DNA of 64,000 bases. Origin: an uncultured Bacilli bacterium. GTDB lineage: Bacteria; Bacillota_I; Bacilli_A; RF39; UBA660. This document shows, piece after piece, positions 54,165-62,826 of the stretch. The position numbers and the translations under genes were made by a program. How positions within the stretch are numbered: position 1 is the stretch's first letter; every line of letters begins with the position of its first letter. The DNA is taken from NCBI GenBank assembly GCA_934130175.1, contig CAKOXP010000004.1, forward strand, positions 1 through 64,000. Reading direction: 5' to 3'. The notes under the pieces were generated by a model. That model did no database searches and was not told where the DNA came from. It was given only the letters and a program-made list of their open reading frames with translations.

Positions 54165-54917
54165 ATGAGATTAATAGAAAAAACATGCCCAAAGTGTGGT
54201 GCAAATTTAGAATTTGAACCTGGAGCAAAAGAAGTAAAATGTTCATATTGTAATAAAGGGTTCATAATAGAGGGAAATGAAAATAATATTGGAAGTGAGG
54301 AGCTTGCTCCAGAAAATATTAAGCTAGTTAGCAAATTTGGAAAATTTATAAATATTCTGGCAATTGTCATTATATCACTTGTTGCTCTTTCAATAATTGG
54401 TACTGCTGCTTTTATGTTTAGTGACAAGTCTTTGACTACTAAGAGTGATGGTTGGTTTGAAAATTTCAATAATAATATTGATGATGAAGATTTAGATGAT
54501 GATATATTAAAATCAGTAAATGATATTAGTACAGAAGACCAAAAGAAAATAGAGGAAAAAAGTTTAGCAATATTAAAAGAATGGAATGAAAAGCGCTCTG
54601 ATATTTCATTAAATGAATATAAAAATTTAGGATACTATCTTGTGTATGATGATTTTGGTACTGATATTTATAATGTTTACGAATTAAATTATAATACAAA
54701 TGGAACTAATCATGTGATTTATACTGCTGTAAAATATATGAATGTCAATTATAATAATAAAACAGTAAATGTGGGAAAAGGATCAATATTCGGAAATATT
54801 TTAACTTATGATACGTATTATAGTCTATGGGGATATGAAAGTATAAAAGAGTTATATGATGATATTGATTTATTAGATGAAAAGTTAGTCGCAAGTGATG
54901 GATTATATACAAATTAG
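54165..54917 (+). CDS. Zinc-ribbon membrane protein, unknown function
   Basis: An N-terminal zinc ribbon (TCPKCGANLEFEPG...VKCSYCNKGF, four Cys) is followed by one TM segment (INILAIVIISLVALSIIGTAAFM, ~60-90) and an acidic extracytoplasmic domain. The zinc ribbon would lie inside the cell. No named family is evident. It is 250 residues long, with its own AAGGAGTAG site and terminator. Confidence 0.7.
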   Translation: MRLIEKTCPKCGANLEFEPGAKEVKCSYCNKGFIIEGNENNIGSEELAPENIKLVSKFGKFINILAIVIISLVALSIIGTAAFMFSDKSLTTKSDGWFENFNNNIDDEDLDDDILKSVNDISTEDQKKIEEKSLAILKEWNEKRSDISLNEYKNLGYYLVYDDFGTDIYNVYELNYNTNGTNHVIYTAVKYMNVNYNNKTVNVGKGSIFGNILTYDTYYSLWGYESIKELYDDIDLLDEKLVASDGLYTN

Positions 54918-54919
54918 TT

Positions 54920-54945
54920 AGGAACAACCGCTGTTTCTTTTTTTC
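54920..54945 (+). terminator. Terminator after the zinc-ribbon membrane protein gene
   Basis: GGAACA and TGTTTC (54921-54926 and 54932-54937, one wobble), then a T-run. Confidence 0.55.
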
Positions 54946-55013
54946 TTAAAATGTGATATTTTCTTTTTTTGTGTATTATGATATAATATCCTAACAAAGA
55001 AGGAAAGATAGCT

Positions 55014-55355
55014 ATGAATATAGATGAAAGGATAAGGTTACTAAATAAAGATATAGTTTGTAATCAGAAGAAAATTAGAAATTTAAGAATCAGAGATGAT
55101 ATAGTAGGTTTTTTACCATCTTTTATTTTGGTAGGAACAATTACAACAATAACATTTAAATTTTGTAATTGTGAAGTAGTACAAGACCTTTATCCTGGTG
55201 CTGTTTTTGTTTCCTTAATTATAGGTGGAATTCCATCTAGTTATTTACCTTCCGAAAAAACAAAACAAAAAATTAAGACTTATAAATACAATATTAAAGA
55301 AGCAATCAATGAATTACATTCTATAGCATTAGAAGAAAATAAAAAATATAATTAA
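55014..55355 (+). CDS. Small two-TM membrane protein, unknown function
   Basis: 113 residues; two hydrophobic segments (FLPSFILVGTITTITFKF and GAVFVSLIIGGIPSSYL) between a basic coiled-coil-like start and a helical tail. ATG 55014 has AAGGAAAG upstream. It lies 42 bases before obg, the place held by spo0B in Bacillus, but it has no spo0B features. Confidence 0.55.
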   Translation: MNIDERIRLLNKDIVCNQKKIRNLRIRDDIVGFLPSFILVGTITTITFKFCNCEVVQDLYPGAVFVSLIIGGIPSSYLPSEKTKQKIKTYKYNIKEAINELHSIALEENKKYN

Positions 55356-55396
55356 AGTTTATGATATAATAATTTTAGAAAAAGGAGGCTAGTATT

Positions 55397-56680
55397 ATGT
55401 TTGTAGATGAAGTAGAAATAAAGGTGACTGCAGGAAAAGGTGGAGATGGTTGTACTGCATTCAGACGTGAAAAATATATTTCAATGGGAGGACCATATGG
55501 TGGAAATGGTGGCCATGGTGGAGATGTAATATTTAAGGTTGATCAAGGATTACATACATTATTAGACTTAAGATATCAAAAAAATATTAAAGCTAGTAAA
55601 GGTGAAAATGGAAGAGGTAAGAATCAACATGGTAAAAATGCTGAAGACTTAATTGTAAAAGTTCCTCAAGGTACTGTTATAACCGATTTAGATACAGGAC
55701 TTATTATTGGAGATTTAAAAGATAAGGATAGTGAAGTTGTTGTTGCCAAAGGTGGAAGAGGAGGAAGAGGTAATACTGCATTTAAAACCCAAACAAATAC
55801 TGCTCCTGATTTTTCAGAAAATGGTGAAGAAGGAGAAGAAAAAAATGTTAAAGTAGAAGTTAAAATGATTGCTGATGTTGGACTAGTTGGATTACCTAGT
55901 GTTGGAAAAAGTACCATAATTTCATGTGTTTCTAAATCAAAACCAAAAATAGCTGCATATCATTTTACAACACTTACTCCAAATCTTGGGGTCACTAGAA
56001 GCTCCGATGGTAGAAGTTTTGTTTTAGCTGACTTACCAGGATTAATTGAGGGAGCTAGTCAAGGTGAAGGGTTAGGAGATAAATTCCTACGTCATATTGA
56101 AAGAACAAAAGTTATAGCTCATGTTATTGACATGAGTGGTAGTGAATTAAGAAATCCTTATGATGATTACGTTCTTATTAATAAAGAACTTGGTGATTTT
56201 AATAAGAAACTATTAAATAAACCACAAGTTATAATTGCCAATAAGATGGATATTCCTGAAGCAAAAGATAACTTAATAGAATTTAAGAAAAAACTAAATA
56301 ATGATGATATTAAAATATTTGAAGTTAGTGCTATTACAAATGAAGGATTAACAAAAGTTATTGATTATCTTGCAGATTTACTTGAAACTACTCCGGATAC
56401 ACCTCTATTTGAAGAAGAGGCATTTGAAAGTCATGTTCTATATAAATTTAAGCATGAAGAACCATATACTATTGAACGTGAAGCGGATGATTTATGGGTA
56501 ATTAAAGGAAAAGAAATAGAAAAAATCTTTAAAATGACAAAATTCTCATCAGAAGAAGGAATGCTTAGATTTGCTAAAAAGCTTCGTAGAATGGGAATTG
56601 ATGCTAAATTAGAGGAAATGGGAGCAAAAGCAGGAGACCAGGTCAGAATCCTAGACTTCTATTTTGATTATAAAGATTAA
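55397..56680 (+). CDS. obgE: GTPase Obg
   Basis: Obg acts in 50S maturation and the stress response. The Gly-rich N-terminal Obg fold (VTAGKGGDGCTAFRREKY, GGPYGGNGGHGGDV) precedes the G domain with GLPSVGKSTII (G1), DLPGLIEGA (G3) and NKMDIPEA (G4). The C-terminal OCT domain is present (YKFKHEEPYTIEREADDLWV). The 427 residues fit. AAAGGAGG precedes ATG 55397. Linkage to rplU-rpmA is the classic order. Confidence 0.95.
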   Translation: MFVDEVEIKVTAGKGGDGCTAFRREKYISMGGPYGGNGGHGGDVIFKVDQGLHTLLDLRYQKNIKASKGENGRGKNQHGKNAEDLIVKVPQGTVITDLDTGLIIGDLKDKDSEVVVAKGGRGGRGNTAFKTQTNTAPDFSENGEEGEEKNVKVEVKMIADVGLVGLPSVGKSTIISCVSKSKPKIAAYHFTTLTPNLGVTRSSDGRSFVLADLPGLIEGASQGEGLGDKFLRHIERTKVIAHVIDMSGSELRNPYDDYVLINKELGDFNKKLLNKPQVIIANKMDIPEAKDNLIEFKKKLNNDDIKIFEVSAITNEGLTKVIDYLADLLETTPDTPLFEEEAFESHVLYKFKHEEPYTIEREADDLWVIKGKEIEKIFKMTKFSSEEGMLRFAKKLRRMGIDAKLEEMGAKAGDQVRILDFYFDYKD

Positions 56681-56737
56681 AAAATTTTCATTAAGCCTTG
56701 CGCTTAAGAAAAAAATATGCTATTATTAAATAGCAAT

Positions 56738-56814
56738 GGACCCTTAGCTCAGTTGGTTAGAGCATCCGGCTCATAACCGGGCGGTCATAGGTTCAAGTCC
56801 TATAGGGTCCACCA
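56738..56814 (+). tRNA. tRNA with CAU anticodon (elongator Met, or Ile2 if lysidine-modified)
   Basis: 77 bases, CCA encoded. Acceptor GGACCCT/AGGGTCC, D-arm with AGTTGGTTAGA, anticodon loop CTCATAA (CAU) and T-arm GGTTCAAGTCC. It lacks the GGG/CCC anticodon-stem pairs of the initiator. Telling Met from Ile2 (k2C34) needs an isotype model. Confidence 0.9.
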
Positions 56815-56819
56815 ACTAC

Positions 56820-56904
56820 GCGGGTATGGCGGAATTGGCAGACGCGCTAGACTTAGGATCTAGTGCCGCAAGGCTTGCAGGTTCAACTCCTGTTACCCGC
56901 ACCA
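56820..56904 (+). tRNA. tRNA-Leu (anticodon UAG)
   Basis: 85 bases with encoded CCA; acceptor GCGGGTA/TACCCGC, anticodon stem CTAGA/TCTAG around CTTAGGA giving UAG, and a long variable arm (GTGCCGCAAGGCTTG) typical of class II Leu tRNAs. It follows the CAU tRNA by 5 bases, so they form one transcript. Confidence 0.95.
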
Positions 56905-56915
56905 TTTTGATTATT

Positions 56916-56944
56916 AGCCGTTGTTCATCAACGGTTTTTATTTT
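56916..56944 (+). terminator. Terminator of the tRNA pair
   Basis: AGCCGTTG (56916-56923) and CAACGGTT (56929-56936, one G-T wobble), 5-base loop, then Ts. Confidence 0.78.
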
Positions 56945-56999
56945 GCTTAATTTTTTTGAACCTGTCTTAAAGATGAAAAAACAAACTATGATTTAAGAA

Positions 57000-57068
57000 A
57001 AAAGTAGTAAGTAGTAAGAAATCTATTTTTAATGAAAAAATAAAACAAAATTTTTACTTACTACTTTT
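57000..57068. repeat. 14-bp inverted repeat with a 41-base loop
   Basis: AAAAGTAGTAAGTA (57000-57013) and TACTTACTACTTTT (57055-57068) match exactly. The interval has no gene. It lies between the tRNA pair and a lipoprotein gene, and could be a long hairpin or the ends of a small non-autonomous element. Confidence 0.5.
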
Positions 57069-57123
57069 ATTTAATTGGTAGTTATAGTATAATTATAATC
57101 ATGATAGATAGGAGGATGGTAGT

Positions 57124-57720
57124 ATGATTAACCAAAATAAAAAAAGAAACATTTCAGCAATAGTTATTATATTGTTAGTAGTAGTAACATTAACCGGTTG
57201 TAATAAGGGTACTGACAAAAAAAGTGTAGGACAAACTAAGCATAACGGAAATTGTAGTTCAATAGACTGCATAAAAAAAATTAAGACAAATTCCACATTG
57301 AATGATATAAATAAAACAATTGGAATAGATGGAAAAGTTGTTGATGAAGCAAGTCAACAGTATACTTGGAAGTTATCAGATGAAGAAAGTGTAAACATAA
57401 CTTTTAATTCTGATAAAGATTTAAGTGGGAATGCAGTAAAAAAAGCAACAACAATTATAAGTATTGATTATGATGAGAAAGATTTAGAAAATAAAAACTT
57501 GGATTCTTCAAAATACAAATCTGTCAATTCGTCATTTAAGAGTGGAAAATCATTAACTTACGACCAGTTTAAAGAAAAACTAGGTGGTATTGAAGGGAAA
57601 CTAATTGCTAAAAGCGATACTGAAGAACAATATATATGGATAGATGAAAATGGACGCTATATAAAAGCAATTTTCTCATTAAAAGAAAAGAAATGTATAA
57701 TGGTTAATGGAATAAATTAA
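57124..57720 (+). CDS. Lipoprotein with two BLIP/SmpA-like lobes
   Basis: Signal peptide and lipobox (VVVTLTGCNKG, Cys near 28). Two similar lobes follow: STLNDINKTIGIDGKVVDEA...YTWKLSD...VNITFNSD and LTYDQFKEKLGGIEGKLIAK...YIWIDENGRYIKAIF. This repeat of 'lG...Y.W....G....i.F' is the BLIP-like/SmpA-OmlA fold. Such domains bind proteins outside the cell; no target is known. ATG 57124 follows GGAGGATGG. Confidence 0.72.
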   Translation: MINQNKKRNISAIVIILLVVVTLTGCNKGTDKKSVGQTKHNGNCSSIDCIKKIKTNSTLNDINKTIGIDGKVVDEASQQYTWKLSDEESVNITFNSDKDLSGNAVKKATTIISIDYDEKDLENKNLDSSKYKSVNSSFKSGKSLTYDQFKEKLGGIEGKLIAKSDTEEQYIWIDENGRYIKAIFSLKEKKCIMVNGIN

Positions 57721-57781
57721 TAAAAAGTTATAGTTCTAATGAATTTTATTTTGATATTTTAAATTAACAGGAGGGTTTAGG

Positions 57782-58501
57782 ATGAAAATAAAATTAATGC
57801 AAAATGATACCAAAACAACAGATATATATCTAATAGAGGGAAATAAAACCTTACTTATCACGTTTGCTGGTAATGGTGATTTATATTGGATTATGCAAAA
57901 TAAAGCTTGTGATGAAAACGTAAAATATTCATATGATTATTTTGATATAAGTAAGGAAAATTATGAAGTGTATTCATTATTTGAGCAATTATTATCAGAT
58001 ATAAAAAATATAAACATTCGTGAAAATAAAGAGTTTCCTTTATATGTAGAAACAGATGAAGAAAAAAAAGAATATTTAGAAAATTTAGAATTAGAAAAAG
58101 AAATGTATAGAAAGTCTAATATGTCCCATTATAATGACTTATATGATGGGGTTAATACTATTACTTGGCATTCAGATGAGACTGCATACGAAGTTTCTAA
58201 TATAGTAACAATAAAAAAGATGGATGATATATTTAGAGTTGAGTTTAGTTCTCAGCCACATATAGCTGGATACGATGAAGAGTTAAATCTGTTAGGTCAT
58301 ATGGCAATTAGATTCTGTAACTCTGGAAGTAGGTATCATCCGTTTAATATTTTATTTATGAAAATGTTTAATAAACTACAAGAAGCAGATGACGTAAATG
58401 ATTATGGGCATCAAATTCATATAGAAGAGTATCTATATAATAAAAGTAAACAAAAAATAAAGTTAAGAAAGAAAAATGGTGAAAAGAAAGAAGATAACTA
58501 A
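57782..58501 (+). CDS. Uncharacterised 239-residue soluble protein
   Basis: I do not recognise it. There is no signal peptide; Trp and His residues cluster in the middle (NTITWHSDETAYEV, FCNSGSRYHPFNILF). The Lys-rich end overlaps the next gene by 26 bases. ATG 57782 has AGGAGGG upstream. Confidence 0.65.
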   Translation: MKIKLMQNDTKTTDIYLIEGNKTLLITFAGNGDLYWIMQNKACDENVKYSYDYFDISKENYEVYSLFEQLLSDIKNINIRENKEFPLYVETDEEKKEYLENLELEKEMYRKSNMSHYNDLYDGVNTITWHSDETAYEVSNIVTIKKMDDIFRVEFSSQPHIAGYDEELNLLGHMAIRFCNSGSRYHPFNILFMKMFNKLQEADDVNDYGHQIHIEEYLYNKSKQKIKLRKKNGEKKEDN

Positions 58502-58700
58502 AACGTATTTAAGAGATGTATCTAAATATGAAATTAAATTATATATAGATGAGGATGAATTAGAAGATGCTTTAGAAGAAAAAGATATAACAGAAGAAGA
58601 TTATAAATTGGTAATGGAAGTAAAAGATAAATTATTAAATGAAATTAAGACAAATACTAATAAATTAATGAAGCTAGATTATAATAAATATTTATTTTAA
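58476..58700 (+). CDS. Internally deleted DUF402-like short protein
   Basis: The 74-residue product has RKKITKTYLRDVSKYEIKLY joined directly to DEDELEDALEEKDITEEDYK. These are the start and end of the 167-residue DUF402 protein at 44542, without its core fold. The frame is kept across the junction. It overlaps the previous gene by 26 bases. It may be a deletion derivative or a tail-only regulator. Confidence 0.6.
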   Translation: MVKRKKITKTYLRDVSKYEIKLYIDEDELEDALEEKDITEEDYKLVMEVKDKLLNEIKTNTNKLMKLDYNKYLF

Positions 58701-58716
58701 TAAAGAGGATAAAAAT

Positions 58717-59103
58717 ATGAAAGTATTAACAATAAAAGAACCTTGGGCAACACTAATAATTGATGGTTATAAAAAGTATGAATTTAGAAGTTGGAAGTCA
58801 AATTATCGAGGAAAGATTTTAATTCATGCTGGTATGAGTTATGAGTCTGATATGTTAGAAATATTTAAGAATTATGATCTTTCATGCAGTAAGGGAGAAA
58901 TAATAGGTGAGGCGGAACTAACAGATTGTATTTTAGTAGATGAAGAGTTTGAAAAAGAATTATTGAATTTAGATTCTACAGTATATGGTAGAAGTCCTAA
59001 AGTGGGACGCTATGCCTGGAAATTAGAAAATATAGTGAAATATGATACTAAAATTCCTGTAAAGGGAAAGTTGGGATTATGGAATTATGAAATAGACGAC
59101 TAG
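58717..59103 (+). CDS. ASCH-domain protein
   Basis: VLTIKEPWATLIIDGYKKYEFRSWKSNYRGKILIHAG is the ASCH/PUA-like signature, including the G-x-K-x-x-E-x-R motif. ASCH proteins bind RNA, and some act as nucleases or coactivators. The 128-residue protein is complete. ATG 58717 has AAGAGGAT upstream. Confidence 0.82.
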   Translation: MKVLTIKEPWATLIIDGYKKYEFRSWKSNYRGKILIHAGMSYESDMLEIFKNYDLSCSKGEIIGEAELTDCILVDEEFEKELLNLDSTVYGRSPKVGRYAWKLENIVKYDTKIPVKGKLGLWNYEIDD

Positions 59104-59120
59104 TGTAAACTAGTTTTTTT
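59099..59120 (+). terminator. Terminator after the ASCH gene
   Basis: AACTAG/CTAGTT-type pairing around GTGTAAA, followed by seven Ts and overlapping the stop codon. Confidence 0.55.
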
Positions 59121-59134
59121 ATTTTTCTTTTTAC

Positions 59135-59189
59135 TTGACAATTGAATGAATATTCAACTATAATGTTAATAGGTTGAATAAGTATTCAA
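59135..59189 (+). promoter_or_regulatory. Metal-responsive promoter with two operators
   Basis: TTGACA (59135-59140), 18-base spacer, TATAAT (59159-59164). A palindrome TTGAATGAATATTCAA (59142-59157) fills the spacer, and TTGAATAAGTATTCAA (59174-59189) lies just past the start site. This is the layout of SmtB/ArsR/CadC operators, so the downstream regulator should repress its own operon until metal binds. Confidence 0.82.
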
Positions 59190-59218
59190 CTATTACATAT
59201 AATATTAAAGGTGATAAT

Positions 59219-59590
59219 ATGGCTAAAAATGAATTTGTGTGTGATTGTAATGTTATCCATCAAGATGTAGTTGATAAAATTACATCTGAAATGTTAAAAG
59301 ATGATCTATTTTATAAGATTGCTGACTTTTTTAAAATTTTAGGTGATACAACTAGAACTAAAATATTGTTTGCCCTTGATAAGGAAGAAATGTGTGTCTG
59401 TGATATAGCAAACGTTTTGAATATGAGCAAATCATCTATTTCTCATCAATTAGGAACACTCAGAAGAAGTGGTATTGTTAGATGTAGAAAAGAGGGTAAG
59501 GAAGTTTATTATATGCTAGATGATGATCATGTTAAAAAAGTTATTGAAGTTGCAATTGAACATATAGAACATAAGGAAGGAAGAGGTTAA
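59219..59590 (+). CDS. ArsR/SmtB-family metal-sensing repressor, CadC-like
   Basis: A 123-residue winged-HTH protein. CDCNVIH near the start and EEMCVCDIANVLNMSKSSIS in the recognition-helix region give the Cys residues of the CadC alpha3N/alpha5-type metal site. FKILGDTTRTKILFAL is the family start. ATG 59219 follows AAAGGTGAT. It is the first gene of the efflux operon and is expected to sense Cd, Zn or Pb. Confidence 0.88.
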   Translation: MAKNEFVCDCNVIHQDVVDKITSEMLKDDLFYKIADFFKILGDTTRTKILFALDKEEMCVCDIANVLNMSKSSISHQLGTLRRSGIVRCRKEGKEVYYMLDDDHVKKVIEVAIEHIEHKEGRG

Positions 59591-59592
59591 TT

Positions 59593-59817
59593 ATGAAAAA
59601 GAAAAAATATAATATTGAAGGATTAGATTGTGCTAATTGTGCACGTGAGTTAGAAGAAGCTATTACTAAAATTGATGGTGTTTCTAGTGTAGTTATAAAT
59701 TTTATGATGCAAAAAATGGAAATATCTTATGATGAAGAAAATGAAAAAGAAATACTTTCTAATCTTAAAAAAGTGATAAAAAAAGAAGAACCTGATGTTT
59801 CTTTAAGTGAGATTTAG
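59593..59817 (+). CDS. Free-standing heavy-metal-associated (HMA) domain protein
   Basis: A 74-residue ferredoxin-like HMA domain with the metal site in GLDCANCARELEEAI (CxxC). Such domains are usually the N-terminus of CadA/ZntA pumps. Here it is separate and 9 bases upstream of the pump, so it probably delivers metal to it. RBS GAAGGAAGAGG. Confidence 0.88.
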   Translation: MKKKKYNIEGLDCANCARELEEAITKIDGVSSVVINFMMQKMEISYDEENEKEILSNLKKVIKKEEPDVSLSEI

Positions 59818-59826
59818 GAGAAACTT

Positions 59827-61665
59827 ATGAAAAAAAGAATTCAAAAAATAATAATAGCATTAATTTTATTTATATTAGGATTAATAATTAATGTTGACAA
59901 TATTTGGATTAACAATACACTATTTATTCTTAGTTATATTTTAGTTGGTTATGATATCTTAAAAAAGGCTTTTAGAAATATTACAAGGGGAAAAGTATTT
60001 GATGAAAACTTTTTAATGGCAGTAGCAACAATTGGAGCATTCTTTGTTGGAGAGCTAGAAGAAGCAGTTGCTGTTATGTTATTTTATCAAATAGGCGAAG
60101 TATTCCAATCATATGCGGTTAATAAATCACGTAAATCTATTGCGTCTCTTATGGATATTAGACCAGATTATGCTAATTTATTAATTGGAAAAGAAATAAA
60201 AAAAGTAAGTCCTGAAGATGTAGAAATAGGTTCTACCATCTTAGTAAAACCTGGTGAAAAAATTCCTATTGATGGAATTGTTATAGATGGAGACTCTAGT
60301 TTAGATACTAAAGCTTTAACTGGAGAAGTAATTCCTAAGGATGTTTTAGTAGGAGATGAAGTTTTAAGTGGTTGTATCAATTTAAATGGATTACTTAAGA
60401 TACAAACAGTTCAAAAATTTGAAAATTCTACAGTTAGTAAAATCTTAGATTTAGTAGAAAATGCAAGTAGTAGAAAGTCAAAATCAGAAAATTTTATTTC
60501 TAAGTTTGCAAAATACTATACACCAATAGTAGTAATCATTGCTTTGTTTTTAGCAACAGCAGTGCCATTTTTTACTGATAAAAATTACTCAAGTTGGATT
60601 TATAGGGCACTATCATTTCTAGTTGTTTCATGTCCATGTGCTTTAGTTATTTCAATACCTTTAAGTTTCTTTAGTGGAATTGGATCTGCATCTAAGAAAG
60701 GTATTTTAATAAAAGGTAGTAATTATCTAGAATTACTTTCTAAGGTTTCAACAGTTGTATTTGATAAAACTGGTACTTTAACAAAAGGTGTTTTTAAGGT
60801 TCAAAAAATAAATGCTATTGATATTAGTAAAGATAAACTACTTTCTTTTGCAACAACAGCAGAAGCCTTCTCAACTCATCCAATTGCTAAAGCTTTAAAG
60901 GAAGAATATAAAAAAGATATTGATTTATCAAAAGTAGTTAAACATGAGGAGTTAGCAGGGTTTGGAATCCATGCAAAAATTCAAGAAGATGATGTTTTAG
61001 TTGGTAATGATAAACTCCTAACTAAAGAAAAAATTAAATTTGATAAATCAGATGATATTGGAACAATTATTTATGTTGCGGTTAATAAAGAATTTAAAGG
61101 ATATATTGTAATTTCAGATGAAATCAAAGAAGATACCTATAAAGCTATAAGTCTATTAAAGAAATCAGGTATCAAAAAAACTGTTATGCTTACTGGTGAT
61201 AAAAAAGAAGTCGGAGAAAGTGTTAGTAATAAGCTAAAACTAGATTCTTATTATACAGAATTATTACCACAAGATAAAGTTTGTAAAGTAGAAGAGTTAA
61301 TGAGTCAAAATGATACTTTAGGAAAACTTGCTTTTGTTGGTGATGGAATTAATGATGCTCCAGTACTAGCATTGGCCGATATTGGTATTGCTATGGGTGG
61401 AGTTGGTAGTGACAGTGCAATAGAAGCTGCAGATATAGTTATTATGACAGATGAAATATCAAAAATATCTTCAGCAATAAAGATTTCAAAAAAAACAATG
61501 CTTATTGTAAAAGAAAATATAATCTTTGCTATAGCAGTTAAAATCCTTGTTTTATTATTAACAGCCTTAGGTGTTTCTTCAATGTGGCAAGCAGTATTTG
61601 CAGATGTTGGGGTTTCAATTATCGCAATTCTTAATTCATTAAGAGTTTTACTATCTAAAAAATAA
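59827..61665 (+). CDS. cadA: P1B-type heavy-metal ATPase (CadA/ZntA-like)
   Basis: The pump has the Cd/Zn/Pb metal motif SCPCALV (CPC, near 268), phosphorylation DKTGTLTKG (near 312), the HP locus HPIAKAL, and GDGINDAPVLALADIG. No HMA domain is fused to the N-terminus; the domain is the separate gene before it. The 612 residues span about eight TM segments. It should export divalent soft metals. Confidence 0.9.
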   Translation: MKKRIQKIIIALILFILGLIINVDNIWINNTLFILSYILVGYDILKKAFRNITRGKVFDENFLMAVATIGAFFVGELEEAVAVMLFYQIGEVFQSYAVNKSRKSIASLMDIRPDYANLLIGKEIKKVSPEDVEIGSTILVKPGEKIPIDGIVIDGDSSLDTKALTGEVIPKDVLVGDEVLSGCINLNGLLKIQTVQKFENSTVSKILDLVENASSRKSKSENFISKFAKYYTPIVVIIALFLATAVPFFTDKNYSSWIYRALSFLVVSCPCALVISIPLSFFSGIGSASKKGILIKGSNYLELLSKVSTVVFDKTGTLTKGVFKVQKINAIDISKDKLLSFATTAEAFSTHPIAKALKEEYKKDIDLSKVVKHEELAGFGIHAKIQEDDVLVGNDKLLTKEKIKFDKSDDIGTIIYVAVNKEFKGYIVISDEIKEDTYKAISLLKKSGIKKTVMLTGDKKEVGESVSNKLKLDSYYTELLPQDKVCKVEELMSQNDTLGKLAFVGDGINDAPVLALADIGIAMGGVGSDSAIEAADIVIMTDEISKISSAIKISKKTMLIVKENIIFAIAVKILVLLLTALGVSSMWQAVFADVGVSIIAILNSLRVLLSKK

Positions 61666-61688
61666 TACGTTGTTTTACGTATTTTTTT
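61664..61688 (+). terminator. Terminator of the metal operon
   Basis: AATACGT (61664-61670) and ACGTATT (61677-61683), 6-base loop, then Ts. Confidence 0.72.
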
Positions 61689-61698
61689 AATTTTTGTG

Positions 61699-61753
61699 TT
61701 GACATATGACAACTTGTCATAATATAATGTAGTAGCATGTGACAGCTTGTCAT
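61699..61753 (+). promoter_or_regulatory. TetR-controlled promoter with two operators
   Basis: TTGACA (61699-61704), 18-base spacer, TATAAT (61723-61728). The palindrome TATGACAACTTGTCATA (61705-61721) fills the spacer. A second copy of TGACARCTTGTCA is at 61740-61752, just after the start site. Both are likely binding sites of the TetR protein that follows. Confidence 0.8.
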
Positions 61754-61774
61754 GTGAAAAAGGAATGTGATAGT

Positions 61775-62356
61775 ATGCCTAGTAAAACTTTTTTAAATTT
61801 ACCAGAAGAAAAAAGACAAAAATTACTTAAAGCAGCAACAGATGAGTTTTCAAACACAAGTTTTTTTGACGCCTCAATTAACAAAATAATTAATAATGCT
61901 AATATTTCTAGAGGTAGCTTTTACATGTATTTTGAAGGAAAAGAAGAATTATTTGAATACATCCTCGATTCTTACAGTTCTAATCTTATAGAAATAGTCA
62001 AAAAAGAATTAATAAATAGTAATGGCGACTTAAGAGAAAGTTTTATTAATCTTTATGATGAACTATTAATAAGAATTAGTAAGATTAAGTATAAAATATT
62101 TTTTAGAAATGTATTCTTGTTTCTAAATTTGAAGCGTGAAAAAATAGAAAATAAAGGAAAAATTTTATTTGAAGAAGTTAAATCTTATATTTCTACCTAT
62201 AATATAAAAAATGCTGATTTAAATTTTGTTTTTCTAGTGTTAATGCATAATTTATTTTTCTGTATAGCAGATGCGCTACGTACTGGTAAAAAAGAAGAAA
62301 CTAAAGATGTATATTTAAAAAAATTAGATATGATTTGTTATGGATTTTATAAATAA
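61775..62356 (+). CDS. TetR/AcrR-family transcriptional regulator
   Basis: The N-terminal HTH is ERQKLLKAATDEFSNTSFF...INKIINNANISRGSFYMYF, typical of TetR. The ligand domain is AT-biased and unassigned. ATG 61775 has AAAGGAATG upstream; upstream in-frame ATG 61739 is inside operator 2. The next genes end in an ABC exporter, the usual target of such regulators. Confidence 0.86.
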   Translation: MPSKTFLNLPEEKRQKLLKAATDEFSNTSFFDASINKIINNANISRGSFYMYFEGKEELFEYILDSYSSNLIEIVKKELINSNGDLRESFINLYDELLIRISKIKYKIFFRNVFLFLNLKREKIENKGKILFEEVKSYISTYNIKNADLNFVFLVLMHNLFFCIADALRTGKKEETKDVYLKKLDMICYGFYK

Positions 62357-62370
62357 GAAAGAAGGTATAT

Positions 62371-62826
62371 ATGAAGTATTATCAAAAATTTTATAATTTC
62401 ATGAGAAATAGATATGGTACTGACTTATTAGAAAAAGATTTGATGAAGTTCTACTTTATCCTGATAATAATTGATTTGTTTGTAAATAGCTATGTTTTGT
62501 TGGGATTAGAACTACTTTTATTTATAATTATCATTTTTAGATTCTTTTCAAAGAATATTAAAAAAAGAAGAAAAGAAAATGATAAGTACTATAAGATTAA
62601 GGAAAAATTAAAGAAACCTTTTAAAAATATTTCTAGAAATTATAAAGATAGAAATGATTATATTTATAGAAAATGTCATAAATGTAAGACAATTCTTAGA
62701 TTGCCACTTCCTCCTAAAAGGGGATTTAGGTATGCTAAATGTCCAAAATGCAAAGAAAGAGTTAAGGTTTTTACCTTAAAAAAACAAAAACAAGAAATAA
62801 TTAGGAAGGATGAAGTAAAATGTTAA
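62371..62826 (+). CDS. Membrane protein with a C-terminal zinc ribbon
   Basis: A 151-residue protein with two adjacent TM segments (FYFILIIIDLFVNSYVLLGLELLLF... near 28-60), a basic stretch and a C-terminal zinc ribbon (RKCHKCKTILRLPLPP...AKCPKCKERVKVF, four Cys). The end overlaps the start of the ABC gene. Function unknown; it is in the TetR-ABC unit. Confidence 0.65.
   Translation: MKYYQKFYNFMRNRYGTDLLEKDLMKFYFILIIIDLFVNSYVLLGLELLLFIIIIFRFFSKNIKKRRKENDKYYKIKEKLKKPFKNISRNYKDRNDYIYRKCHKCKTILRLPLPPKRGFRYAKCPKCKERVKVFTLKKQKQEIIRKDEVKC

Noticed and set aside
56738..56814. Initiator tRNA-fMet
   Set aside because: It has no three G-C pairs in the anticodon stem and the first base pair is G-C.
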